Shown here: one piece after another, positions 1 to 7,762 of the stretch
Numbering within the stretch: position 1 is the stretch's first letter
Layout: each line of letters begins with the position of its first letter
From: a bacterium
GTDB lineage: Bacteria > Babelota > Babeliae > Babelales > JABDEC01
Assembly: GCA_947486885.1 (NCBI GenBank)
Contig: CANKVQ010000008.1
Location: 1 to 13,296, forward strand
Reading direction: 5' to 3'
Length of the DNA stretch: 13,296 nt
Made by a program: the position numbers and the translations under genes
The notes under the pieces: model-generated
Databases searched by the model: none
The model's input: the letters and a program-made list of their open reading frames with translations, nothing else
Told to the model about the DNA's origin: nothing

Positions 1-272
1 TATACGAGTTAAGTTGGCCCGAATTATTAAATTTTAAACAAGATTTAAAATTATGCGCGCTAGCACCAAACGCTAAATTAAACCTACTAGCACCCGAGAA
101 TATTAAAATTATTAAAAATAACTTATTAATTATTGGCAACGAAGCACATGGCATACCCAAAAATTACTTAGAAACCTGTGATTATCAGTTTAGTTTACCT
201 ATGCCCGGTCATACTGAAAGCCTAAACGCTGCGATAGCCGGTGCAATAGCTATGTATCTTAGCACACAATAA
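1..272 (+). CDS. SpoU/TrmH-family RNA 2'-O-ribose methyltransferase, C-terminal part (partial at left edge)
   Basis: An open frame runs in from the left edge (codons from base 3) and ends at TAA 270-272, giving the last 89 residues. It shows two hallmarks of the SPOUT/SpoU fold: LLIIGNEAHGIP (motif 2, GNExxGI) and LPMPGHTESLNAAIAGAIAM (motif 3, whose ESLN stretch lies in the trefoil-knot SAM-binding site). Family members transfer a methyl group from S-adenosylmethionine to the ribose 2'-OH of rRNA or tRNA, for example RlmB at 23S G2251 or TrmH at tRNA G18. The N-terminal substrate-recognition part lies outside the window, so the target cannot be named. The knot appears intact and the C-terminus is short, ending just after motif 3 as usual. 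The family call is secure; the subfamily is open. Confidence 0.9.
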   Translation, partial: YELSWPELLNFKQDLKLCALAPNAKLNLLAPENIKIIKNNLLIIGNEAHGIPKNYLETCDYQFSLPMPGHTESLNAAIAGAIAMYLSTQ

Positions 273-282
273 GTTTTAAAAT

Positions 283-316
283 TTATAGCTATTAAAAAAA
301 AGTTAGCCAGCTATAA
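283..316. repeat. 8-bp perfect inverted repeat upstream of the permease gene
   Basis: TTATAGCT at 283-290 is the exact reverse complement of AGCTATAA at 309-316, with an 18-base spacer. The right arm overlaps a TATAAT at 312-317. It could fold as a weak hairpin or serve as an operator over the -10 box. No T-run follows, so it is not a convincing terminator for the methyltransferase gene. It may be chance in AT-rich DNA. Confidence 0.3.
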
Positions 317-317
317 T
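312..317 (+). promoter_or_regulatory. Candidate -10 box (TATAAT) for the permease gene
   Basis: This is an exact TATAAT in the 101-base gap, 56 bases before the ATG at 374. No good -35 hexamer is found 16-18 bases upstream, so the call rests on the -10 match and its position. Confidence 0.4.
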
Positions 318-373
318 TACTTAAAATTATTAAAAATTTAAAATTTTTGAAATTAAAATCTGGAATTAAAATC

Positions 374-1675
374 ATGTCCAAAAGCAACTTATTATCCCTA
401 CCAGCTGCGATCTTAATTAATATTAATATCATGCTTGGAGCTGGATTATTCGTAAACAGCATCTCGCTTAGCAAAATGCTCGGTATTTTTAGCCCATTGG
501 CTTATATTATAGTTGGCTTAATCATGCTGCCATTAGCGTTATCTTTATCGAAACTATTAATGGCTTATCCCGAGGGTTCATTTTTTAGTTTTGCTAATTC
601 TGAAATTAATTTAACCGCCGGCTTTTTTGCTTCTTGGTCCTATTTTATTACTAAAATGTCCTCTGCTACACTAAATATTCACTTTTTCACTAATATTGCA
701 CAATCACTAATTCCATGGCTAGCCAAATTTAATGCTTTTGTAATCGATATTATTATTTTAGCCCTATTTATTAGTCTAAACATGCTAAATATGCGCACTG
801 GCAGCAAAATCCAAAACATGTTTATAATCTTAAAAACTACACCAATCTGCTTTATTATTCTTAGCGGGATTTATTTATTTTCCGGTGCTACACCCGCAGC
901 TTTTAACACTTCCTGGCCATTATTTATGAGTATGCCACTAGCTATACCACTAATTATTTATGCTTTCGCTGGTTTCGAAGCTAGCTGCTCAATTAGTAAA
1001 AAAATCGAAAACTCCAAAGTAAATGGTCCCAAAGCCATCTTAATTTCTTACCTGACAGTCATGTTTATTTCAGCGTTATTCCAGCTATTATTTTATACTA
1101 GCACTTATGGCTATTTAACTCCTGACACTAAATATTTCGAAGCTTTACCATTAATATTCCAAAGATTAATTATGCATGCGGGCCCACTATTACAATACTT
1201 GCCAATAATTCTACAACTCGCAATTGCATCTTCGGCACTGGGTGGCTCTTATGGCATTATTTATACTAATAATTGGAACTTATACGAGCTTGCTAGTCAT
1301 AAATTAACTTTTTTTCCAGAATTAATTACTAAATTAAATAAACACGGAATTGCTTTCATGTGTATTTTAGCTGAAATGGCACTATCGCTGGGTTATTTAC
1401 TAGTCACTCACGGGAATAATCTAATTTTGCCTCAATTAACTGCTCTGGGCTGCACACTAACTTATACCATCTGTGTTCTAGCACTATATTACTTAAATAA
1501 ACGTCAAAAGCTCAGTTTAACCCTGCCTATCTTGGGACTAGGCTGCTGTACTGTCATGCTAGTTTCTTGTATACGCAGCTTAATTATGACTAGTTTATTA
1601 CCGTTTTGTGCCTTTAGCTTAGTATTAATATTGGGTGGTTTAATGTTCCTAACCCGTCGTAAATGGGCCATTTGA
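374..1675 (+). CDS. Amino acid permease, APC superfamily
   Basis: This 433-residue, very hydrophobic protein has about twelve predicted membrane segments. The first carries LGAGLFVNS (residues 21-29), the glycine-rich unwound part of TM1 that binds the amino acid backbone in APC transporters. At 198-222 it has FAGFEASCSISKKIENS followed by KVNGPKAI, matching the TM6 and loop consensus (GFE..., E-x-x-N-P-x-x-x-x-P-x-A) of this superfamily. Length is normal for the family. A TTG at 347 would add nine residues, but ATG 374 places the N-terminus directly before TM1 and has a weak TGGA upstream, so I prefer it. Substrate and direction (uptake, exchange or export) cannot be read from the sequence. 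It stands alone on its strand with about 100 bases before it and a weak hairpin plus T-run at its end. Amino acid uptake would suit a nutrient-dependent, host-associated cell, but that is inference. Confidence 0.85.
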   Translation: MSKSNLLSLPAAILININIMLGAGLFVNSISLSKMLGIFSPLAYIIVGLIMLPLALSLSKLLMAYPEGSFFSFANSEINLTAGFFASWSYFITKMSSATLNIHFFTNIAQSLIPWLAKFNAFVIDIIILALFISLNMLNMRTGSKIQNMFIILKTTPICFIILSGIYLFSGATPAAFNTSWPLFMSMPLAIPLIIYAFAGFEASCSISKKIENSKVNGPKAILISYLTVMFISALFQLLFYTSTYGYLTPDTKYFEALPLIFQRLIMHAGPLLQYLPIILQLAIASSALGGSYGIIYTNNWNLYELASHKLTFFPELITKLNKHGIAFMCILAEMALSLGYLLVTHGNNLILPQLTALGCTLTYTICVLALYYLNKRQKLSLTLPILGLGCCTVMLVSCIRSLIMTSLLPFCAFSLVLILGGLMFLTRRKWAI

Positions 1676-1690
1676 ATCTTTTTTTCTTTT
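1661..1690 (+). terminator. Possible weak intrinsic terminator after the permease gene
   Basis: AAATG (1661-1665) and CATTT (1669-1673) can pair around a 3-base loop, and a T-rich run follows at 1679-1690. The stem has only five pairs and overlaps the stop codon, so strength is doubtful. The T-run is the better part of the evidence. Confidence 0.25.
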
Positions 1691-1699
1691 ACTTATACT
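1672..1699 (+). promoter_or_regulatory. Candidate sigma70-type promoter for the two small genes downstream
   Basis: TTGAAT at 1672-1677 and TATACT at 1694-1699 are separated by 16 bases (4/6 and 5/6 matches to the consensus). A start point near 1706 would leave a leader of about 60 bases before the ATG at 1768. The AT-richness makes chance matches likely. Confidence 0.3.
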
Positions 1700-1767
1700 T
1701 AAATTATTATAAATAATACTCTAACGCGCTTATCTTAAGCCACTTTAGATTAACTAGATTGGAACAG

Positions 1768-2040
1768 ATGAATATCAAAAATCTTATTCTATTTGTTGGA
1801 CTATTATTATGCGCCAACAGTTTATTAAGCAATAAAGATTACACCACGATTATTCATGAACACAAAGTTGGCAAAGCAGATAACATGATTATTATCGTAG
1901 ATGACATTGATAAAGTCACTCTGGTTTGCCCAGAGGGTGAATGTTACGTTTTTAGACCAATATTTACCACCAAACGTATTTTTATTGCAGCCGCCATTAG
2001 TGTACTTGCTTTAGGCGCCAAAAGTTATTTTAATCAATAA
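1768..2040 (+). CDS. Small hypothetical membrane or exported protein, hydrophobic at both ends
   Basis: This 90-residue protein is not recognised. Residues 4-20 (KNLILFVGLLLCANSLL) look like a signal peptide or membrane anchor. Residues 71-84 (IFIAAAISVLALGA) look like a second membrane segment. The roughly 45 residues between are polar, with a short CPEGEC (C54, C59) that could form a disulfide or bind metal. The residue before C15 is Leu, so this is not a proper lipobox. A TTG at 1759 would add three residues; ATG 1768 is preferred, with GGA just upstream at close spacing. The next gene starts 24 bases after the stop, so the pair is probably one transcript. Coding is supported by the organised hydrophobic profile and spacing, not by homology. 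A membrane-tethered partner of the following exported protein is possible but unproven. Confidence 0.6.
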   Translation: MNIKNLILFVGLLLCANSLLSNKDYTTIIHEHKVGKADNMIIIVDDIDKVTLVCPEGECYVFRPIFTTKRIFIAAAISVLALGAKSYFNQ

Positions 2041-2063
2041 AATACAGTCAGATAAGGGCATTT

Positions 2064-2843
2064 ATGTTGAAACATAACTTGATTTTTAAAAAACAATTTA
2101 ACTTATTAACTAATTTATTAAATCTAGTAATAATATTAGTTTCGCTTAGTTTCACTGATTTATTTAGTCAAGCTGTAGCAACTGCACCCATTGAAATAAC
2201 AGTTCAAGACGGTTCACCAGAACAAGCCACTGCTAAACGTTTCGCTATGGAAGTAACCAATCAAATCAATACTTATTTTATTAATGAATATCGTCCTGAT
2301 ATGACCAAAGAAGAAGTGCTAATCCAAGTGGAAAACAGCTTAGATGTGCTCATTAGTGGCTTAGATGGGTTACTAGAATCGTTACGTGACCACTCTGGCA
2401 AGCTAGCTGCTAACGATCCTGAAACTAAAAAGTTATACCAAAATATTGCTAATATTATTCATGCACACCTGAATTTAACTAAAATTAATAATCAAGACCA
2501 AGCCGTAGTCGTTGCCAAAACTACTAATTTAATTTATGAACAAATTGAAAAATTTTTATTAGCAAAACCAGTTTTTGATTTACAAGCCCTCAAAACTGAC
2601 CTAGATCTATATTCTGCTAATATTTATCGTGATATTTCTGTAGCCAAAAAACGTGGTGACAGTGATAAAGAAATAAGAAAATTACAATCTGAGTTAGATG
2701 TGATTAAACAAGCAACCAATAATTTAGCTAAAATCAACAAGCCATTAGAATTAATAAAATGGGTCCAAACATCTAAATATGATCCCCGTGCTATTTTCTT
2801 ACGCTGGTACTTAGGTGTACAATTAGCTAAAACTAATAGCTAA
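2064..2843 (+). CDS. Hypothetical exported protein, largely helical
   Basis: This 259-residue protein is not assigned to any family. It begins with a basic start (MLKHNLIFKK), a long hydrophobic stretch at about 13-36, and a plausible signal peptidase I site after A-T-A at 39-41. The mature part is charged and rich in Leu, Ala, Lys and Glu with no glycine-rich loops, which points to a mostly alpha-helical, perhaps coiled-coil, secreted protein. Residues 196-222 (KRGDSDKEIRKLQSELD onward) look especially coiled-coil-like. A good ribosome site, AAGGG at 2054-2058, lies 5 bases before the ATG and fixes the start. It lies 24 bases after the small membrane protein gene, so they are probably co-expressed. 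Its end meets mraY tail to tail with 3 bases between. An effector or envelope-associated role would be speculation. Confidence 0.75.
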   Translation: MLKHNLIFKKQFNLLTNLLNLVIILVSLSFTDLFSQAVATAPIEITVQDGSPEQATAKRFAMEVTNQINTYFINEYRPDMTKEEVLIQVENSLDVLISGLDGLLESLRDHSGKLAANDPETKKLYQNIANIIHAHLNLTKINNQDQAVVVAKTTNLIYEQIEKFLLAKPVFDLQALKTDLDLYSANIYRDISVAKKRGDSDKEIRKLQSELDVIKQATNNLAKINKPLELIKWVQTSKYDPRAIFLRWYLGVQLAKTNS

Positions 2844-2846
2844 AAA

Positions 2847-3911
2847 CTAGCGCATTTTAAGTGTCATTAGGGCTAACAAAGACAACACGATAGAAATAAT
2901 GGTAAATCTAATTGTAATTTTAGATTCGGGCCATCCTAACAATTCAAAATGATGATGAATAGGCGCCATTCTAAAAACTTTTTTTCCCATATATTTATAA
3001 GATAAAACTTGCAAAATAACTGAAACTGTCTCTAAAACAAATAATCCACCAGCGATAATTAATAATAATTCTTGCTTAGTCATAAGACCTAATAGAGCCA
3101 GCGCTGCGCCTAGTGATAAAGAACCAACATCACCCATAAAAAATTGTGCCGGATAAGTATTATACCAGAGAAAACCTAGTGAAGATCCCACTAAAATGGC
3201 ACTTAAAACTGCTAATTCAGATGTAGCCATAAACGGTATCTGTAAATATTCAGCCAATAAAACATGTCCAGAAACATAGGCCATCACGCCAAAAACTGCA
3301 AAATTAGGCAATAGTGATCCAATTGCTAAGCCATCTAAACCATCAGTTAGGTTCACAGCATTGCTGCAACCAACTAGCACTAATATGGCCCACGGGATAA
3401 ATAAATATCCTAAATTTGGGTGTATATTTTTAAAAAATGGCAAAACTAATTCCATGCTAGGCTTACAAGCCCAACACCAAACTACTACTACTAACAGCGC
3501 GCTACCCAATTGTAAAAAAAATTTAGCCCGTGCTGAAATACCCTGTTTTTTATGTAATTTATTCCAGTCATCGATAAAGCCAATTGCACCAAAAAGCAAA
3601 ATCGCTCCTAAAAAAACCCAGACATGTAAATCTAGCAAATTACACCAGAGCAATGCCGAGATTAAAATATTAGCAATTATAAATAAACCGCCCATAGTTG
3701 GTACATTACCCTTGAGTTTGTGCGTATCTGGCACATATTCACGCGTAGGTGTGCGTACCAGCTGGCTAAATTTGCTAATAAACCAATTGCCAAATACAAA
3801 TGATAATCCCAAAGCTGTCAATAACCCGGCCATGGCCCTAAAAGACACATAATGTAAAATATTAATGGCTGACCAATGGGCTTTAAGCCAGACAGAAAGA
3901 TGGTATAACAC
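2847..3911 (-). CDS. mraY: Phospho-N-acetylmuramoyl-pentapeptide transferase (MraY)
   Basis: MraY is an integral membrane enzyme. It moves phospho-MurNAc-pentapeptide from UDP onto undecaprenyl phosphate to make lipid I, the first membrane step of peptidoglycan synthesis. The 354-residue length is normal. Family signatures appear in order: THKLKGNVPTMGG (63-75), GFIDDW (111-116, with D114 and D115), NAVNLTDGLDGLA (184-196), NTYPAQFFMGDVGSLSLG (251-268, with D261), and APIHHHFELLGW (316-327, the HHH motif). All catalytic Asp and His positions known for the family are present, so it should be active. Translation starts at GTG (3909-3911), preceded by AGGA eight bases upstream. The gene is not next to the mur/fts genes that usually surround mraY. 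Instead it converges on an exported-protein gene and diverges from another. Its presence implies that the organism makes at least lipid-linked peptidoglycan precursor. Confidence 0.97.
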   Translation of the reverse strand: MLYHLSVWLKAHWSAINILHYVSFRAMAGLLTALGLSFVFGNWFISKFSQLVRTPTREYVPDTHKLKGNVPTMGGLFIIANILISALLWCNLLDLHVWVFLGAILLFGAIGFIDDWNKLHKKQGISARAKFFLQLGSALLVVVVWCWACKPSMELVLPFFKNIHPNLGYLFIPWAILVLVGCSNAVNLTDGLDGLAIGSLLPNFAVFGVMAYVSGHVLLAEYLQIPFMATSELAVLSAILVGSSLGFLWYNTYPAQFFMGDVGSLSLGAALALLGLMTKQELLLIIAGGLFVLETVSVILQVLSYKYMGKKVFRMAPIHHHFELLGWPESKITIRFTIISIVLSLLALMTLKMR

Positions 3912-3918
3912 AGCTTTT

Positions 3919-3922
3919 TCCT
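3919..3922 (-). promoter_or_regulatory. Shine-Dalgarno of mraY that supports the GTG start
   Basis: On the minus strand AGGA precedes GTG with seven to eight bases between (AGGAAAAAGCTGTG). No ATG in a better position exists, so GTG at 3909-3911 is the likely start. Confidence 0.6.
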
Positions 3923-3985
3923 AATTTTTAAACTACCAATAATCGCATTATGACAGGTTCAAGTTAGATTATCCAGCTCTTAGCC

Positions 3986-4036
3986 CTAAAAACTAAAATT
4001 AGGACCAAAAATAGGGGCTTTTGACTTAGTTTTTAG
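3986..4036. repeat. Perfect 11-bp inverted repeat in the mraY / exported-protein divergent gap
   Basis: CTAAAAACTAA (3986-3996) and TTAGTTTTTAG (4026-4036) are exact reverse complements, with 29 bases between. Inside lies a smaller pairing, CAAAA with TTTTG, flanking TAGGGGC. The 195-base gap 3912-4106 separates two divergently transcribed genes, so both promoters and any shared operator must lie here. The repeat may be a regulator site, a hairpin in either leader, or a leftover terminator. The right arm recurs exactly at 7717-7727 before dnaG. I found no tRNA or small gene in this gap. Confidence 0.4.
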
Positions 4037-4048
4037 ATTAATTAGACT
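4021..4048 (+). promoter_or_regulatory. Candidate promoter for the His-rich exported protein gene
   Basis: TTGACT (4021-4026) and TAGACT (4043-4048) are spaced by 16 bases. An alternative -10, CATAAT at 4085-4090, has no clear -35. The right arm of the inverted repeat overlaps the spacer of the first candidate, which would fit repression, but this is inference. Confidence 0.25.
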
Positions 4049-4106
4049 GAGGGCAAGTTGGAGATTCAATTTATTAACCTGTACCATAATCGATTCGGGG
4101 AAAAAC

Positions 4107-5036
4107 ATGCAACCAAAAATCAGAAAATTAAGTCTTAGAAAATTAAATTTAAAATTAGTATTGTCAGCTTTAATTTTACTAACCTGCACATTTCAAACAA
4201 GTTTAATTTTAACTCTCGCTAAACATAAACCGCATGCTGCGCATGGTCATAATGTTGCGCATGGTCATACTCACGTGCAATTAATCAATTTACCAGAAAA
4301 TATTCGTTTCTTTGATGATGCTGAACTAGCTGCTTTTGTTTTAACTAATGCTGGCATACCAGTCTCGCAACAAGCTCAAGATCCCCGCGCACGCATAGCT
4401 CAAGTAGAAAGCCTATCATATCACAGAACAGTTAATGCTCTTTTGACCACGCTAGATCACTTTTTAGATTCTAGTAAAGCTATAGCTGATAACCAGCCAA
4501 CTAAAAACTCACCGATAGTTCCTTGGACTGGCCACTTAGAACGTATGATTTTTATATTAAAACATACCAAAATTCCAATAGATCCTGCTGCCATTAAAAA
4601 CATTTTAGCGTTTGCAGAAAAATATCGCGGTGTCGCTGATACAAAAATATTTGATTCAGGGTCAATATTTATGCACGATTTAGAAACGCTGCAAAACGAC
4701 ATGCCAAAATTCATCGAAGCCGCAATTAATTTAGCACCTGAATGCGATACCGTTTGTGATTTGACTGCCATGGCTAATGTAAAAACTATTTTAGAACGCA
4801 ATCGCTCTTCTCATAATGTAGTAGGCTTATTAGGCGAATTAAAACAAGATTTACCGAATATTATAAAGAGCAAAGATATTCTTGATCAGCTAAATCATAT
4901 TCAAACAATTGCTGGCCCAATTAATAAAAAAACTGGCGAACTGACTAATATAGTGACGCTAAAACTGCGCATCTCGGCTTTAATTAGCAATAACAGACGC
5001 TTTATGGCTAAACATGGCTATGTTGTGCGTAGTTAG
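4107..5036 (+). CDS. Hypothetical exported protein with histidine-rich N-terminal segment
   Basis: This 309-residue protein is not assigned to any family. A basic N-terminus (about residues 1-16) and a hydrophobic core (17-37) form a signal peptide or anchor. Immediately after come seven histidines in seventeen residues (H40 to H56, including AAHGHNVAHGHTH), a segment able to bind Zn, Cu or Ni. It is encoded by two 18-base near-identical units at 4236-4253 and 4254-4271. The rest is helical with one close cysteine pair (ECDTVC, C213 and C217) and no recognised enzyme motif. LLTC at 24-27 has Thr before Cys and is a poor lipobox. A purine-rich GGGGAAAAAC precedes ATG 4107. The gene diverges from mraY and ends 34 bases before mnmG, which has its own -10. 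A periplasmic metal-binding role is suggested by composition only. Confidence 0.75.
   Translation: MQPKIRKLSLRKLNLKLVLSALILLTCTFQTSLILTLAKHKPHAAHGHNVAHGHTHVQLINLPENIRFFDDAELAAFVLTNAGIPVSQQAQDPRARIAQVESLSYHRTVNALLTTLDHFLDSSKAIADNQPTKNSPIVPWTGHLERMIFILKHTKIPIDPAAIKNILAFAEKYRGVADTKIFDSGSIFMHDLETLQNDMPKFIEAAINLAPECDTVCDLTAMANVKTILERNRSSHNVVGLLGELKQDLPNIIKSKDILDQLNHIQTIAGPINKKTGELTNIVTLKLRISALISNNRRFMAKHGYVVRS
4236..4271 (+). repeat. Two 18-base tandem units encoding the His-rich segment
   Basis: Units 4236-4253 and 4254-4271 differ at two positions (GCTGCGCATGGTCATAAT against GTTGCGCATGGTCATACT). They encode A-A-H-G-H-N and V-A-H-G-H-T. The in-frame duplication directly doubles the HGH motif. 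Confidence 0.7.
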
Positions 5037-5054
5037 TGCTAAAAATTAAGCTTT

Positions 5055-5063
5055 TGTTATAAT
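5055..5063 (+). promoter_or_regulatory. Extended -10 promoter of mnmG, giving a likely leaderless mRNA
   Basis: TGTTATAAT is a full extended -10 (TGn-TATAAT). TATAAT lies at 5058-5063 and the ATG at 5071, seven bases later. That is where transcription would begin, so the mRNA would start at or within a base or two of AUG. No Shine-Dalgarno lies between. No good -35 was found, which an extended -10 can offset. Confidence 0.6.
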
Positions 5064-5070
5064 CTATAGC

Positions 5071-6933
<1,863 letters not shown>

Positions 6934-6945
6934 AAGAGCAACTTA

Positions 6946-7713
6946 ATGTACCCAAATCTAGCTCATATTTACGGGCCTATCTATTTAAACTGCTATGGTT
7001 TAATGATTGCCCTGGGTCTACTTATTTTCAGATATTTATTGCTTAAAAATCCAGCTAGATCAAAAATTTTAACTACTGAGCAATTCGATAATATTTTATT
7101 AATTAGTATCCCAGTAGCTATTTTAGGCGGCAGATTGCTTTGGGCTTTTGGCGACTGGCAGGAGCTTAAATCGCCATTAGATATTTTAGCATTATGGGAA
7201 CCCGGCTATTCAGTGCTAGGCGCACTTTTAGCTATTTTAATATTTTTGCCAATTTATTTAAAATATCAAAAAATTTCTGGCTTAAAATTATTAGATTTGG
7301 CGGCAATTTATACACCATTATTACATAGCATCTCTAGATTTGGCTGTTTTTTAGCAGGCTGTTGTTATGGCAAAGTAACCGATTTGCCATGGGGCGTAAT
7401 TTATACGCATCCCGATGTACTAGTTCCAGAATTTCTAAAATTTACTAAAATACATCCTACCCAACTTTACAGCTCAATCATACTCTTAAGTATCTTCTGT
7501 TTCATGTTTTTTTATGCTCAAAAATATTTTACTAAGTCTGGGCAACTCACCGGAATTTATTTAATTTTAACTGGTCTAGAAAGATTTACAGTAGATTTTT
7601 TCAGAGCTGATCAAGAATTACTTAGCTGGTGCACCCTGGGCTTACAACAAGTGATCGCACTGGGTATTATCACAGCCGGTATTGGACTATATATTTATGC
7701 AACCCGTAAATAA
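6946..7713 (+). CDS. lgt: Phosphatidylglycerol:prolipoprotein diacylglyceryl transferase (Lgt)
   Basis: Lgt is a polytopic inner-membrane enzyme that attaches diacylglycerol to the lipobox cysteine of prolipoproteins, the first step of lipoprotein maturation. This 255-residue protein has about seven hydrophobic segments. It shows the signature SRFGCFLAGCCYG (130-142, with R131 matching the essential arginine), HPTQLYSS (170-177) and LERFTVDFFR (211-220, with R220 as the second conserved arginine). It belongs to the GCF-GCCYG form of the family rather than the E. coli GNF-NGE form. The conserved segment usually read as GG-hydrophobic-F-(H/Y)-GG is here EPGYSVLGA (85-93), with leucine at the place of the H/Y. 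The gene begins 12 bases after mnmG with only a weak AAGAG upstream. Its presence implies that the cell makes lipoproteins. Confidence 0.95.
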   Translation: MYPNLAHIYGPIYLNCYGLMIALGLLIFRYLLLKNPARSKILTTEQFDNILLISIPVAILGGRLLWAFGDWQELKSPLDILALWEPGYSVLGALLAILIFLPIYLKYQKISGLKLLDLAAIYTPLLHSISRFGCFLAGCCYGKVTDLPWGVIYTHPDVLVPEFLKFTKIHPTQLYSSIILLSIFCFMFFYAQKYFTKSGQLTGIYLILTGLERFTVDFFRADQELLSWCTLGLQQVIALGIITAGIGLYIYATRK

Positions 7714-7747
7714 AAGTTAGTTTTTAGCTATTCACCCAATTTTCCGC

Positions 7748-7753
7748 TATAAT
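7748..7753 (+). promoter_or_regulatory. -10 box of the dnaG-rpoD operon, leaderless or nearly leaderless start
   Basis: An exact TATAAT ends nine bases before the dnaG ATG at 7763, so the transcript should start about zero to three bases before AUG. No Shine-Dalgarno is present. The best -35 match, TTAGCT at 7724-7729, is weak. The whole promoter lies in the 49-base gap after lgt, so dnaG and rpoD have an entry point separate from mnmG-lgt. Confidence 0.5.
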
Positions 7754-7762
7754 ACTAACACT

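Noticed and set aside
1797..1815. Lipoprotein signal at C15 of the 90-residue protein, and at C27 of the 309-residue protein
   Set aside because: The residue before Cys is Leu or Thr, not Gly, Ala or Ser, so neither is a proper lipobox.
3361..3852. 163-codon open frame on the plus strand
   Set aside because: It lies wholly antisense inside mraY, which has full family motifs; the product is low in recognisable structure and has no ribosome site.
3986..4189. 67-codon minus-strand frame across the divergent gap
   Set aside because: It overlaps the start of the His-rich protein gene in antisense and shows no ribosome site or protein-like pattern; AT-rich strands give such frames by chance.
4457..4801. 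114-codon minus-strand frame inside the 309-residue protein gene
   Set aside because: It is the antisense shadow of a gene that has a signal peptide and an upstream ribosome site.
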